This document shows positions 24,416 to 32,888 of a stretch of DNA of 64,000 bases, piece by piece. Made by a program: the position numbers and the translations under genes. The notes under the pieces were generated by a model. That model searched no databases, was not told where the DNA came from, and saw nothing but the letters and a program-made list of their open reading frames with translations. The first letter of the stretch is position 1. Each line of letters begins with the position of its first letter. This DNA is from an uncultured Clostridia bacterium (GTDB taxonomy: Bacteria; Bacillota; Clostridia; CAKSNL01; HGM11501): NCBI GenBank assembly GCA_934476235.1, contig CAKSNL010000003.1:62001-126000 (forward strand). The letters are read 5' to 3'.

Positions 24416-25119
24416 TTAAATTCCCTCGCAAATCTTCTTATTATTTTATAGCTCTGACGAGCCGCCTTTTCGCAGAAGGCGGGAAAGTCCATGTCCGCGC
24501 CGGAATCTCCGCCGTCCGATATCGTGCGCAGGATCGCGCAGCGGGTTTTATTTACATAGCAGACGTGGGCGATTGCGGCGCCCTCCATCTCGCAGGCGAT
24601 GGCGCCGAACGTTTCTTTAATGCGCTCCCTGTCGGAGTCTGACGCGATAAATTTGTCGCCCGAGGCGATGACGCCGGATTCTGAGTGGATGCCGAGAGAC
24701 TCCGCGGCGGACAAAAGAAGCTTTGACGCTAATGGATCGCACGGAAGATAGATTATGTTGATTCCCGATAACATGCCGACCGGGTCGCCCAATGCGCTTG
24801 AATCCATGTCATGCTGAACCGCAGACTCTGCAATTGCCGCGTCGCATATCGAAAGCGTGTCCGAAAGCCCGCCCGCAACGCCGGAATTTACGATTATTTC
24901 GGGGCGGTATTTAATTATCATCGCCTCGGCGCATATCGCGGCGAAAACCTTGCCGACCCCGCACTCGGCGGCGACGGTTCTTTTGCCCTCAAGCATGCCC
25001 GTGATAAACGTAATGCCGCTTAAGGTCTCCTCGTTTTTATCCGTCATCATATTTTTAATTCCGGCAAGCTCAACGTCAAGAGCGCAGATGATGCCTAATT
25101 CAGCCTTAAAATCTGTCAT
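24412..25119 (-). CDS. mtnN: 5'-methylthioadenosine/S-adenosylhomocysteine nucleosidase
   Basis: The 235-residue protein starts at ATG 25119 after GGAG; a TTG six bases up is less likely. It cleaves adenine from SAH and MTA. The PNP/UDP-family fold is clear from IICALDVELAGIKNMM, NSGVAGGL (nucleoside loop) and CEMEGAAIAHVCYVN with the conserved Glu, followed by RTISDGGD with the catalytic Asp. It overlaps the end of luxS by 14 bases. MtnN makes S-ribosylhomocysteine, the substrate of LuxS encoded just upstream, so the pair recycles SAH and yields autoinducer-2 precursor. Confidence 0.93.
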   Translation of the reverse strand: MTDFKAELGIICALDVELAGIKNMMTDKNEETLSGITFITGMLEGKRTVAAECGVGKVFAAICAEAMIIKYRPEIIVNSGVAGGLSDTLSICDAAIAESAVQHDMDSSALGDPVGMLSGINIIYLPCDPLASKLLLSAAESLGIHSESGVIASGDKFIASDSDRERIKETFGAIACEMEGAAIAHVCYVNKTRCAILRTISDGGDSGADMDFPAFCEKAARQSYKIIRRFAREFK

Positions 25120-25564
25120 ATTCAAAACTCCAATCGCGTGAATTTAATACTTTAAGATAGTCCGAGCAAAGCTTTTTCGCCGCGGAAAGCGAAAGATTTT
25201 TATAGTTTCCGCATTCCTCTCTTTTCGCGCCGAATACTTCGCCTTCGTGGGATAAAGTGTCCTCAAGGCACTTTTTTAAAACTGAGAGGACCTTTTTGTT
25301 GTCGGCGTTTCGTATGAGAAGGTAAAACCCCGTCTGGCAGCCCATCGGTCCGAAATATATGACGGAATCCTTTATCTCGGAATTTCTCAAAAACGTCGCC
25401 AGCATGTGCTCGACAGAGTGCATTGTAAGGTCTGACATATAGTCCCCTGCGTTCGGCTTTTTGGTCCTAAGGTCATAGGTCGTAATGTCCGAATCAATCC
25501 TTGAAACATATATGCCGGGCTCAATATAATCGTGGTTAACGGTAAAGCTCGTGATTTTCTGCAT
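25106..25564 (-). CDS. luxS: S-ribosylhomocysteine lyase (AI-2 synthase)
   Basis: The 152-residue LuxS protein has the metal site HSVEH, with the third ligand Cys probably in KREECGNYKN, and the catalytic Cys in MGCQTGFYLLIR. It splits S-ribosylhomocysteine into homocysteine and DPD, the AI-2 precursor. The ATG at 25564 follows AAGGGGGA. It lies 12 bases downstream of an AraC gene and overlaps mtnN. AI-2 receptor or Lsr genes are not seen in the window, so a metabolic role in methyl-cycle recycling is the safer reading. Confidence 0.94.
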   Translation of the reverse strand: MQKITSFTVNHDYIEPGIYVSRIDSDITTYDLRTKKPNAGDYMSDLTMHSVEHMLATFLRNSEIKDSVIYFGPMGCQTGFYLLIRNADNKKVLSVLKKCLEDTLSHEGEVFGAKREECGNYKNLSLSAAKKLCSDYLKVLNSRDWSFEYDRF

Positions 25565-25576
25565 AAAAATTCCCCC

Positions 25577-26431
25577 TTAAATCTTTTTGATGTTCTTTCT
25601 TAAATCCCTCGGCGTCATGTGCATTATCTGCTTGAACACCGCGTTGAACGACTTTATATCGGTATAGCCCGAAAGGTTGGCGATCTCGGTTACCGGCTTG
25701 TCGGTTGAGAGCAAAAGCCGGCAGCTGTAGCTTATCCTGAGCTTTTTTAAGTATTCGGTAAAGGTGAAGCCTGTCATCTGCTTAAAGCGCAGCGATACGT
25801 ACTGCGGCGTCATCCGCGCCGACTCCGCCGCCGAGGCTAAGCTTATCGGCATGGCAAAATTGTCCTCCGCGTATTTCATGACGGAAGAAATCGCCTTGTC
25901 GTTTATTACCTTGGAAGAGTTTATGATGTTTCGCATGGTGACAATCAAAAGCTCGATAAGGCGGCAGCGGATAACCTCGGTATATCCCGGAGCTTCGGAA
26001 TTGTATTCCTTTAACATATCGTCCAAAACCCTTTTGACGGAGCCCGTCCTGTCATGAAAAACGTGATTTGTCGGACTCTCGGTGTAGACCATGCCGCCGA
26101 ACCTTATGAAATAGTTATTTAAAAGCTCTGAAAAATGAAGACATTCTTTAAGCGTAGGGTCGATAAAAACAGGTCTGAAAATGCAGTTTATTATTTTGAA
26201 CCTGAAATTCGGGTCCGCCTCGTACTTATGCGAGGTGTCCATATCTATAATAAAGTAGTCGCCGGGTTTTACGGTCTGCTCGCCGATTCCCTTAAGATAG
26301 TGCTCCGCTTTTCCCTCTATTATGTAGACAAGCTCGAAAAATCTGTAATGCGTGTGGAACGCGCAGCTGGTTTGCTGATGCGGGAAAATACTGAAATTTC
26401 CGTCAGACAAGCCCGGATCTTTTTTTGACAT
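25577..26431 (-). CDS. AraC-family transcriptional regulator
   Basis: The product has 284 residues from ATG 26431, eight bases after AGGGG; a GTG nine bases further up is an alternative. The cupin-like sensor (about 10-110) has TSCAFHTHYRFFELVYIIEG and GDYFIIDMDTSHKY. The tandem helix-turn-helix (about 180-284) includes MTPQYVSLRFKQMTGFTFTE and ITEIANLSGYTDIKSFNAVF-like residues. It is divergent from secreted cassette 2, starting 127 bases away, and cotranscribed with luxS and mtnN downstream. The direct ACCCCTAAA repeats in the gap are candidate binding sites. It probably governs cassette 2. Confidence 0.9.
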   Translation of the reverse strand: MSKKDPGLSDGNFSIFPHQQTSCAFHTHYRFFELVYIIEGKAEHYLKGIGEQTVKPGDYFIIDMDTSHKYEADPNFRFKIINCIFRPVFIDPTLKECLHFSELLNNYFIRFGGMVYTESPTNHVFHDRTGSVKRVLDDMLKEYNSEAPGYTEVIRCRLIELLIVTMRNIINSSKVINDKAISSVMKYAEDNFAMPISLASAAESARMTPQYVSLRFKQMTGFTFTEYLKKLRISYSCRLLLSTDKPVTEIANLSGYTDIKSFNAVFKQIMHMTPRDLRKNIKKI

Positions 26432-26438
26432 TAAAATC

Positions 26439-26466
26439 ACCCCTAAACATTAAATCTACCCCTAAA
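26439..26466. promoter_or_regulatory. Two direct ACCCCTAAA boxes, candidate AraC sites
   Basis: ACCCCTAAA occurs at 26439-26447 and again at 26458-26466, 19 bases apart in the same orientation. They lie between the divergent AraC gene and cassette 2; the first overlaps the AraC ribosome-binding region. No such box was seen upstream of cassette 1. Confidence 0.4.
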
Positions 26467-26484
26467 ATATATTAAAATTTACCA

Positions 26485-26513
26485 TTGTTATTAGTATAAA
26501 TCAATTGTATAAT
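26485..26513 (+). promoter_or_regulatory. Promoter of secreted cassette 2
   Basis: TTGTTA (26485-26490), 17 bases, and TATAAT (26508-26513). The start codon at 26558 follows 45 bases later. A weak -35 with a perfect -10 suits an activator-dependent promoter. Confidence 0.65.
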
Positions 26514-26557
26514 AAAGTCAAGAGGCAAATAAAATTTGCATGAAAGGATGGAAAAAC

Positions 26558-29239
26558 ATGAAAAAGGTATTAGCATTGCTTTTGGCGCTCACGCTTTCGG
26601 CATCGGTTGTGACATCGTTTGCCCAAAGCGTTACGCTCTACCCTAAGGACGCATCCGAAAGAGTCGGCGTGTCGGGCGGAGACAAAGCGTCAGACTTTAA
26701 AAGGGGAAATTACATTGGTTTTTCCGGAGTTGACCTTACGGGAAAGAACTCCCTTGAGGTCAAGGCTGAGGTGAGACTTCTGGGAAACACGAACGGCTCT
26801 GCTATTCGCGTTATGATTGATAACTACATGAAGGGGCGCCAGATCGGAACGATAGTTATTTCCGAGGAAAAGGATACTTATTCCTGCTATATAGAGCCGA
26901 CAACCGGAACGCATGACATTTACTTTGTCGGTTATTACGCACCCACCGACACTTCATATGTGCGCATTTTAAGCTTCGAGTTTAAGGACGAGGCATATAA
27001 CGACACCGCATTTTCCGAGCAGGTTCCCGATTCTGCGATAAAGGATTTTTATGCGGATACCTGGCAGGCGACCGACTCCATGGGAAGAAAGGTTGCGGAT
27101 TATTCCGAGGCGGGCGCTCCCAAGGAGGGCACTCACGAGGTCGGAATGATGTACTGGAACTGGTTCTCGGGCACCGGCAACAACGAGGCGAGAATAATAT
27201 CCGAGCTTATAAAGGAAGACCCGAACGCTATGAATGACGCTTCAAGCAAGGTGTGGGGCGGAACCGCTGTATATTACTGGGATGAGCCGGCGCTCGGCTT
27301 TTACAACAGCTACGACTACTTTGTATACTGCCGCCATCTTGAAATGCTTTCCGCGGCGGGGGTTGACGTACTGTTTCTTGACTATTCCAACGGCGGAGCC
27401 GTATATATGCCGGCGCTTAAGGTTCTTGTGAAGGCGATGCGTGACACCAAGGCGGCGGGCGTTGACATTCCGAGGCTGAGCTTATTTAACTGGGCTTCCG
27501 CCAAAACTGCGTACGATATTGCGCTGGCGCTTTATAACACCGGCTTTATCGAGAATGACTGGTCGGATATCTGGTATTACTATGACGGCAAGCCGCTCTT
27601 TTTCTCGCTTGCATCGGGCGATAAGCTCGCGACTCAGGCGGGCTCCGGCGATGAGGAGGCACAGAAGCTTGTAAGAGTGATTTCCGAGCACTTCACATGG
27701 CGCGAAAACGTTGATTCGGATAAGAATAAGACAGGCTGGACCTGGATCGAGGGATTCCCGCAGGCGCAGCGCGGTATCGAGACGGACGACGGAAGACCCG
27801 AGTATATGGCACTTGGCACAATGTATCATAAGTCCTATGTCCTGGGCAACGACCAGGCGTGGTACGCAAGCAAGCCCTATACAAAGAACAGAGCGTACTC
27901 CAACGTGTTCGGCGAGAATTACGCCTCCGACGGAGCAAAGAATGCTCAGTACTTTAAGGAAGAGGCAAACGTCGTATTAAAGGGCGATCCGCACATGGTT
28001 TATGTTGACGGGTGGAACGAATTTACGGCAATTCAGCTTCCCGGTCCGGCGTTCATGGATACGTTCGATTCCAGAAACAGCCGTGACTTTGAACCTGTCA
28101 AGGGCGAGCTTAAGGACGATTATTACATGCTCCTTACGGACTTTATAAGAAAATACAAGGGCGTGCGTCAGGCACCGGTTGCCGGCGCGGCAAAGACAAT
28201 AGCGGTTGACGGAGCGCTTACCGACTGGGACGATGTAACGCCCGGCTACTATAACTATTCGGCGGATAACAGAAATTCCGTTTCCGGCTGCACGATAAGA
28301 GGACTCGGAACGACCGTTGAGTATAAGACAAATTCCGGCGACAGAGTAACCTTTGCCAAGGTGTCGCGCGATAACGATAATATCTACTTCATGGCGCAGG
28401 GCAAGGACTCATCGTCTCTTGCGGCGACCGCGATATACATAAACGCTGACAGGAATAAGGCGACGGGGCTTGAAGGCTATGACTGCATAATAGGAAGAGA
28501 CGGCACGTCAAAGGTTGAACGCATCAATCCGGACGGAACGTACGCTCCTCTGGGAGACGCTCTAATCGTGAGAAACGCAAATACGATGGAAGTAAGCGTT
28601 CCCAGAGCGCTGGTAGGACTTACCGGAACACTTGACTTTGAATTTAAGTTCGTTGCCGGAACGTTTACGGATATTATCGAGCTTTACGAGAGCCAGAACA
28701 CAGCTCCCATAGGAAGATTTAATTACCTTTACACCGAAATTGCCCAGAAGGCGCTCTCATCTGCCGAAAAGAACGCGGTTTCCGACGCGGCGGTGCTCAT
28801 GGCGGGCAAGAATAAGATGGTTGTAAGAGGCACGGTTCAGACCGTTAACGAGGCGGATATAACAAAGGCTCCGTTTGAAATGAACGGCACGCTCTATATC
28901 CCGAAGGAAGCGTTTTCTGAGATTCTCGGAAACGGCGAGAGCAAGATGTCCTACGACGCGGTTTCAAACATTTTCTACTTCTATCAGTTCAAGTTAAACG
29001 ATGAGCTTACCGAGGTCAGCGAGCAGCACTGGTATTACACCGTTTTGGGCTCCTATGAGGCGAGACAGGACGGTTACTTAAAGGGAATATCCGCACCCGT
29101 GCTTGCGCTCCAAGGGGATATCTACGTTCCCGTTAGCATATTCTCCGAGGCGATGGGCGTTCCCGTAACGGCACTCGGCAACGGCGCATATCAGATAGGT
29201 TCGGGCTCCGGAGCATCGGTACTGGGCTATCTTGATTGA
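26558..29239 (+). CDS. Secreted GH99/WbsX-like barrel protein, paralogue 2
   Basis: The product has 893 residues; ATG 26558 after AAAGGATGG is preferred over ATG 26540. The signal peptide (about 1-22), N-terminal sandwich, barrel, CBM9-like domain and CuAO-N-like domain follow the same order as in the protein at 2078-4780. Shared landmarks are YWDEP (Asp242, Glu243), FLDYSN (Asp275) and DGWNEFTAI (Asp484 to Glu488), which mark likely catalytic acids. The stretch KDDYYMLLTDFIRKYKGVR closes the barrel in both. Substrate unknown; a plant or host glycan is plausible. It forms an operon with the next gene (18-base gap) and faces an AraC gene. Moderate divergence from its paralogue suggests distinct substrates. 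Confidence 0.75.
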   Translation: MKKVLALLLALTLSASVVTSFAQSVTLYPKDASERVGVSGGDKASDFKRGNYIGFSGVDLTGKNSLEVKAEVRLLGNTNGSAIRVMIDNYMKGRQIGTIVISEEKDTYSCYIEPTTGTHDIYFVGYYAPTDTSYVRILSFEFKDEAYNDTAFSEQVPDSAIKDFYADTWQATDSMGRKVADYSEAGAPKEGTHEVGMMYWNWFSGTGNNEARIISELIKEDPNAMNDASSKVWGGTAVYYWDEPALGFYNSYDYFVYCRHLEMLSAAGVDVLFLDYSNGGAVYMPALKVLVKAMRDTKAAGVDIPRLSLFNWASAKTAYDIALALYNTGFIENDWSDIWYYYDGKPLFFSLASGDKLATQAGSGDEEAQKLVRVISEHFTWRENVDSDKNKTGWTWIEGFPQAQRGIETDDGRPEYMALGTMYHKSYVLGNDQAWYASKPYTKNRAYSNVFGENYASDGAKNAQYFKEEANVVLKGDPHMVYVDGWNEFTAIQLPGPAFMDTFDSRNSRDFEPVKGELKDDYYMLLTDFIRKYKGVRQAPVAGAAKTIAVDGALTDWDDVTPGYYNYSADNRNSVSGCTIRGLGTTVEYKTNSGDRVTFAKVSRDNDNIYFMAQGKDSSSLAATAIYINADRNKATGLEGYDCIIGRDGTSKVERINPDGTYAPLGDALIVRNANTMEVSVPRALVGLTGTLDFEFKFVAGTFTDIIELYESQNTAPIGRFNYLYTEIAQKALSSAEKNAVSDAAVLMAGKNKMVVRGTVQTVNEADITKAPFEMNGTLYIPKEAFSEILGNGESKMSYDAVSNIFYFYQFKLNDELTEVSEQHWYYTVLGSYEARQDGYLKGISAPVLALQGDIYVPVSIFSEAMGVPVTALGNGAYQIGSGSGASVLGYLD

Positions 29240-29257
29240 TTTTGAGGAGGGAAAAAC

Positions 29258-32200
29258 ATGAAAAAAGTATTGGCATTGCTCCTTTGCTCATTTATGGTCC
29301 TGTCGCTCGTTTCGGCAGTTTCGGCGGCAAACTTAAAAGAGATTGACACAACGGGCAATATGACAGCGGTATCGGCAGACTCCTTAAAGGCTGACGGATC
29401 CAAGGGCGAAAAGGAAGTAAGAAACATAGGTAAGCTGACGGACGGCGCAATCTCCGGCGAGACGGAGAACGGACAGGGCAGCGGAGGGGACACCTTCTCC
29501 CGCGCCGACTGGTGCATTGACACCGAGGCGGGACAGTACGTTAAGGTTACGTTAGAGATCAAAAAGCCGGTCGACTTTTCCGGAATCCGCATTTACGGAC
29601 GTAAGGGAGACGATGTGACGGCGTACGCGAAGGGCTGTCTTTCGGAGATCGCATCATTTGAGTTTTACGACGCGGCGGGAAACAGCGTTAAGACCGCAGA
29701 GATTAAGGGCGTAAGCGTTTCGAACGCACAGTACGCAGACTTTGCGATAATGTCGGAAAGCACCTCATACACCGTTTCCGGCGCGACAAAGATAGTAATA
29801 AACATCACCCAGCTTTTCGGCGTGAACAAGCACTGGGGCTGCGAGGAGATAAAGCTTACCACCGGCGCGTCCGGCACGCAGAAAAAGACCGTGGCGGAGC
29901 TTAAAAAGCTCGGCTTCAAGGCTCCCGACACGAAGGCAGCAACAAACACAAATACAAACACCAACACCGGCACAACAACGAATAAGGCGGGCGAGATAGA
30001 TACGGTCGGCAACATGGTAGTCCAGTCCGCGCAGTCCATTAAGGCGGACGGCTCGGTGAATAGAGAAGTCGGCGGAATAGCAAAGCTTACCGACGGCTCG
30101 GTTCCCGCACCGAATGTGACGGGTCAGAGCGGCGGAGCGGACACCTTTGCCCGCGGCGACTGGTGCATCGACACTCCGAACGGAATGTACGTCAAGGTCG
30201 TTCTCACAATAAAGAATCCTGTTGACTTTTCGGGAATCCGTATCTACGGAAGAAGAGGTGACGAGGTGGCAGGCTACGCGAAGGGCTGCCTTGCCGAGAT
30301 TGCGTCCTTTGAGTTTTACGACGCGGCGGGAAAGAACGTTAAGACCGCCGAGATAAAGGGAACGGGCGTTGCGCCCGGCAACGGAATCGAGGGCACGCAG
30401 TACACCGATTTTGCGATAACGTCGGGAAACAGCAAGTTCACGGTTTCCGGCGTAAAGAAAATTGTAATAAACATCACTCAGCTTTTCGGTGAGAATAAGC
30501 ACTGGGGCTGCGAGGAGATAAAGCTTACCTCCGGCGCAGCGGGCGCGCAGAAAAAGACCGTGGCGGAGCTTGCCGCTCTCGGCTTTAAGTCGGCTGACGG
30601 CAGCGCAAACACCGGAAACACCGGTACGGGCGCCGACGGCGAGATTGATACTACCGGCAACATGGTGGTCGAGTCCGCAAAGTCCATTAAGGCGGACGGC
30701 TCGGTGAATAAAGAGGTAGCAAGCATAGCAAAGCTTACCGACGGCGAAATCTCAGACATCAACGCAATCGGTCAGGAGGGCGGGAGAGACACCTTCGCCC
30801 GCGGCGACTGGTGCATTGATACCGAGGCGGGAACGTACGTAAAGGTCGTTCTCAACGTTAAAAAACCGGTTGAATTTTCGGGCATCCGTATCTACGTAAG
30901 AAAGGGCGACGAGGTAAAGGGCTACAAGAAGGCCTACGCAGTGGAGAAGGCTACGGTTGAGTTCTACGACGCCAAGGGAAACAGCGTGCAGACCGCGGAG
31001 CTTACCGGTAATGCGGTAGAGCCCGGCGGAGGCATTGAGGGCACACAGTATGTTGACTTTGCGATAGCGTCCGGAAGCAAGATATATTCCGTGACCGACG
31101 CGACGAAGATTGTAATAAACATCACTCAGCTTTTCGGTCAGAACAAGCACTGGGGCTCTGAGGAAATAAAGCTTACCAATTTAAAGAGCGGCGAGAAAAA
31201 GACGGTTGCCGAGCTTAAGACGCTCGGGTTCGAGCCTCCGAAAAACGCAAGCGTTTCGGCAGATGCTAAGTATGTCGATAAGACCGGCTGGACAGTTACC
31301 GCAAACTCGGCAAGACCGGGAGGGTCCGGAGCTGACGCTGTGATTGACAATAACCAGTCTACCTTCTGGCACTCAAACTATGAGGTGGAGGACGGCAAGA
31401 TAGTGTCAAAGGACGACGCGCCCTTTGACCTTGATGTGACGCTTTCCGCAAAAACCGCGGTTTCGGGCATTTCGATACTGCCCAGACAGGACACTAACGG
31501 AAGCGGCATTCCCACAAAGGTTCAGTATTTCGCGCTTATCGACGGGGAGTATAAGGACCTCGGAACATATGATTATCCCTTGGGTAAGGGAAGAAAGACC
31601 GAGAGCTTCAAGGCAAACCTTGAAATCACGGGACTGCGCGTCAGAATAATTGACGGTAACGCGGGCTACGGCACTCTTGCCGAGATTGACCTTCTCCCGG
31701 CAAATAAGGACTATAAGACCCTTGCGTATGACGCGTTCATAGAAAACGAGAACGCAAATAGGCTCTATAAGATTGACAAGAAGGACACCGTCGCGACGTT
31801 TGACGGCGACCACTGGAGCCTCAACGTTATTTCAAGAACGGTTGACGGGAACGATTCCACCTTCTTCCAGGCGGGCACCGCAAAATATCCCTTTACCTTC
31901 GTTATCGACGTTGACCTCGGCAGAGAATACACCCTCTCGGCATTCAGCTACTTCCCGAGGCAGACCGATGATGACGGCTTCTGGCACACTTATAAGATAC
32001 TTGCGGGCACGGACGGGACAAACTACACCGAGGTCGGAAGCGAGGAAAGACCCGAGGTTGACTATTCAAGACAGTTCACGTATTTTGAAACTCCCGTAAA
32101 GGCGAGATATTTCAGATTTGAAATTTCAAAGGGCAGCGGAAACCTTGTTTCCTGCGCTGAGCTGGATTTTTACGAGAACTACGAGAATTATATAAAGCGC

Positions 32201-32599
32201 ACGGAGACAGAGCGCGAGGAATATAAGCTCGTTATCGGCAAAAACGAGATAACTCATAAGGGCGGCACGGCAACGCTTGACACCGCGCCTTATATCGAGA
32301 ACGGAACGACATTCATTCCCCTGCGCGGACTTTTGGAGCTCATGGGCGCGTCCATCGAGTGGAAGGATGAAAATCAGAGCATCACGGTCAAGAAGGATAC
32401 GACGGACATTTACCTTCAGATAAGAAATTATCTTGTTGATGTAACGACTCCCAAGTACGGCACGGTCCGCTACACGCTTCTGGCGGCTCCGAGAATCACG
32501 GATTCGAGAACGTTTATCCCGATCCGCTTCGTGTCCGAGCAGCTCGGCTATGACGTCGAGTGGGACGGCGCGACTCAGACCGTAACCATCACAAAATAA
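29258..32599 (+). CDS. Secreted protein with five discoidin-like repeats and CuAO-N-like domain
   Basis: The product has 1113 residues. A signal peptide (about 1-23) is followed by three similar repeats of about 190 residues (about 25-215, 240-430, 445-635). Each carries KADGS, DTF(S/A)R(A/G)DWCID, FSGIRIY.RKGD and NKHWG(C/S)EEIKL. Repeats 1 and 2 are joined by an Asn/Thr linker. Two more discoidin-like domains (about 655-790, 800-940) match the last two of the 826-residue cassette-1 protein. A CuAO-N-like end (about 960-1113) has FIPLRGLLELMG and FIPIRFVSEQLG. It is probably a multivalent glycan- or wall-binding partner of the upstream barrel protein. No enzyme motif is seen. ATG follows GAGGAGGG. 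Confidence 0.8.
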   Translation: MKKVLALLLCSFMVLSLVSAVSAANLKEIDTTGNMTAVSADSLKADGSKGEKEVRNIGKLTDGAISGETENGQGSGGDTFSRADWCIDTEAGQYVKVTLEIKKPVDFSGIRIYGRKGDDVTAYAKGCLSEIASFEFYDAAGNSVKTAEIKGVSVSNAQYADFAIMSESTSYTVSGATKIVINITQLFGVNKHWGCEEIKLTTGASGTQKKTVAELKKLGFKAPDTKAATNTNTNTNTGTTTNKAGEIDTVGNMVVQSAQSIKADGSVNREVGGIAKLTDGSVPAPNVTGQSGGADTFARGDWCIDTPNGMYVKVVLTIKNPVDFSGIRIYGRRGDEVAGYAKGCLAEIASFEFYDAAGKNVKTAEIKGTGVAPGNGIEGTQYTDFAITSGNSKFTVSGVKKIVINITQLFGENKHWGCEEIKLTSGAAGAQKKTVAELAALGFKSADGSANTGNTGTGADGEIDTTGNMVVESAKSIKADGSVNKEVASIAKLTDGEISDINAIGQEGGRDTFARGDWCIDTEAGTYVKVVLNVKKPVEFSGIRIYVRKGDEVKGYKKAYAVEKATVEFYDAKGNSVQTAELTGNAVEPGGGIEGTQYVDFAIASGSKIYSVTDATKIVINITQLFGQNKHWGSEEIKLTNLKSGEKKTVAELKTLGFEPPKNASVSADAKYVDKTGWTVTANSARPGGSGADAVIDNNQSTFWHSNYEVEDGKIVSKDDAPFDLDVTLSAKTAVSGISILPRQDTNGSGIPTKVQYFALIDGEYKDLGTYDYPLGKGRKTESFKANLEITGLRVRIIDGNAGYGTLAEIDLLPANKDYKTLAYDAFIENENANRLYKIDKKDTVATFDGDHWSLNVISRTVDGNDSTFFQAGTAKYPFTFVIDVDLGREYTLSAFSYFPRQTDDDGFWHTYKILAGTDGTNYTEVGSEERPEVDYSRQFTYFETPVKARYFRFEISKGSGNLVSCAELDFYENYENYIKRTETEREEYKLVIGKNEITHKGGTATLDTAPYIENGTTFIPLRGLLELMGASIEWKDENQSITVKKDTTDIYLQIRNYLVDVTTPKYGTVRYTLLAAPRITDSRTFIPIRFVSEQLGYDVEWDGATQTVTITK

Positions 32600-32610
32600 T
32601 ATTGCGCAAA

Positions 32611-32763
32611 AAGGCTCCAAGAGCTAAAGGCGTGGCGGAAAAAGACAATAAAAGTCTTTTTCCGTTAGGTGCGAAAAACCGTTCAAGGTTTTGTCGCACG
32701 CACTTAAAACCGCAAAGGCGGTTTTAAGCTGGCACGGCGCAGCCGTGACTTAAGGGATTTTTC
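32611..32763. repeat. Multi-hairpin element, copy D (left end missing)
   Basis: It begins inside the central arm (CAAGAGCTAAAGG) and contains the three-hairpin module (32637-32730) nearly identical to 23589-23679. A changed right arm, GCACGGC/GCCGTGAC, is followed by AAGGGATTTTTC. The left terminal arm is absent, so it is a truncated copy. It fills most of the 289-base gap between two secreted-protein genes. Confidence 0.65.
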
Positions 32764-32822
32764 GGCGCACCCACTTCGCGGGATTTGCACCCGCACCGCC
32801 CGCATGCCGGGCAAACACATTG

Positions 32823-32854
32823 CTTTAACGCTCCGCCGAAAGCGGAGCTTAAAG
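32823..32854. other. Stem-loop before the triple-repeat protein gene
   Basis: CTTTAACGCTCCGC pairs with GCGGAGCTTAAAG around CGAAA, with one bulged base. No T-run follows. It sits 35 bases ahead of the ATG at 32889 and may be a weak terminator or 5' leader structure. No clear promoter is visible between it and the gene. Confidence 0.4.
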
Positions 32855-32888
32855 GGTATATAGGATGATAAGAAAGGAAGGATACTAA

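Noticed and set aside
29940..29990. Simple-sequence run (AACACAAATACAAAC-like) as a phase-variable tract
   Set aside because: It encodes an in-frame Asn/Thr linker with imperfect units; slippage would be by whole codons at best. It is treated as a linker.
29765..30502. 245-codon open frame on the minus strand
   Set aside because: It lies fully inside the repeat protein gene at 29258-32599, with no family motif and no start signal. It arises from repeated DNA.
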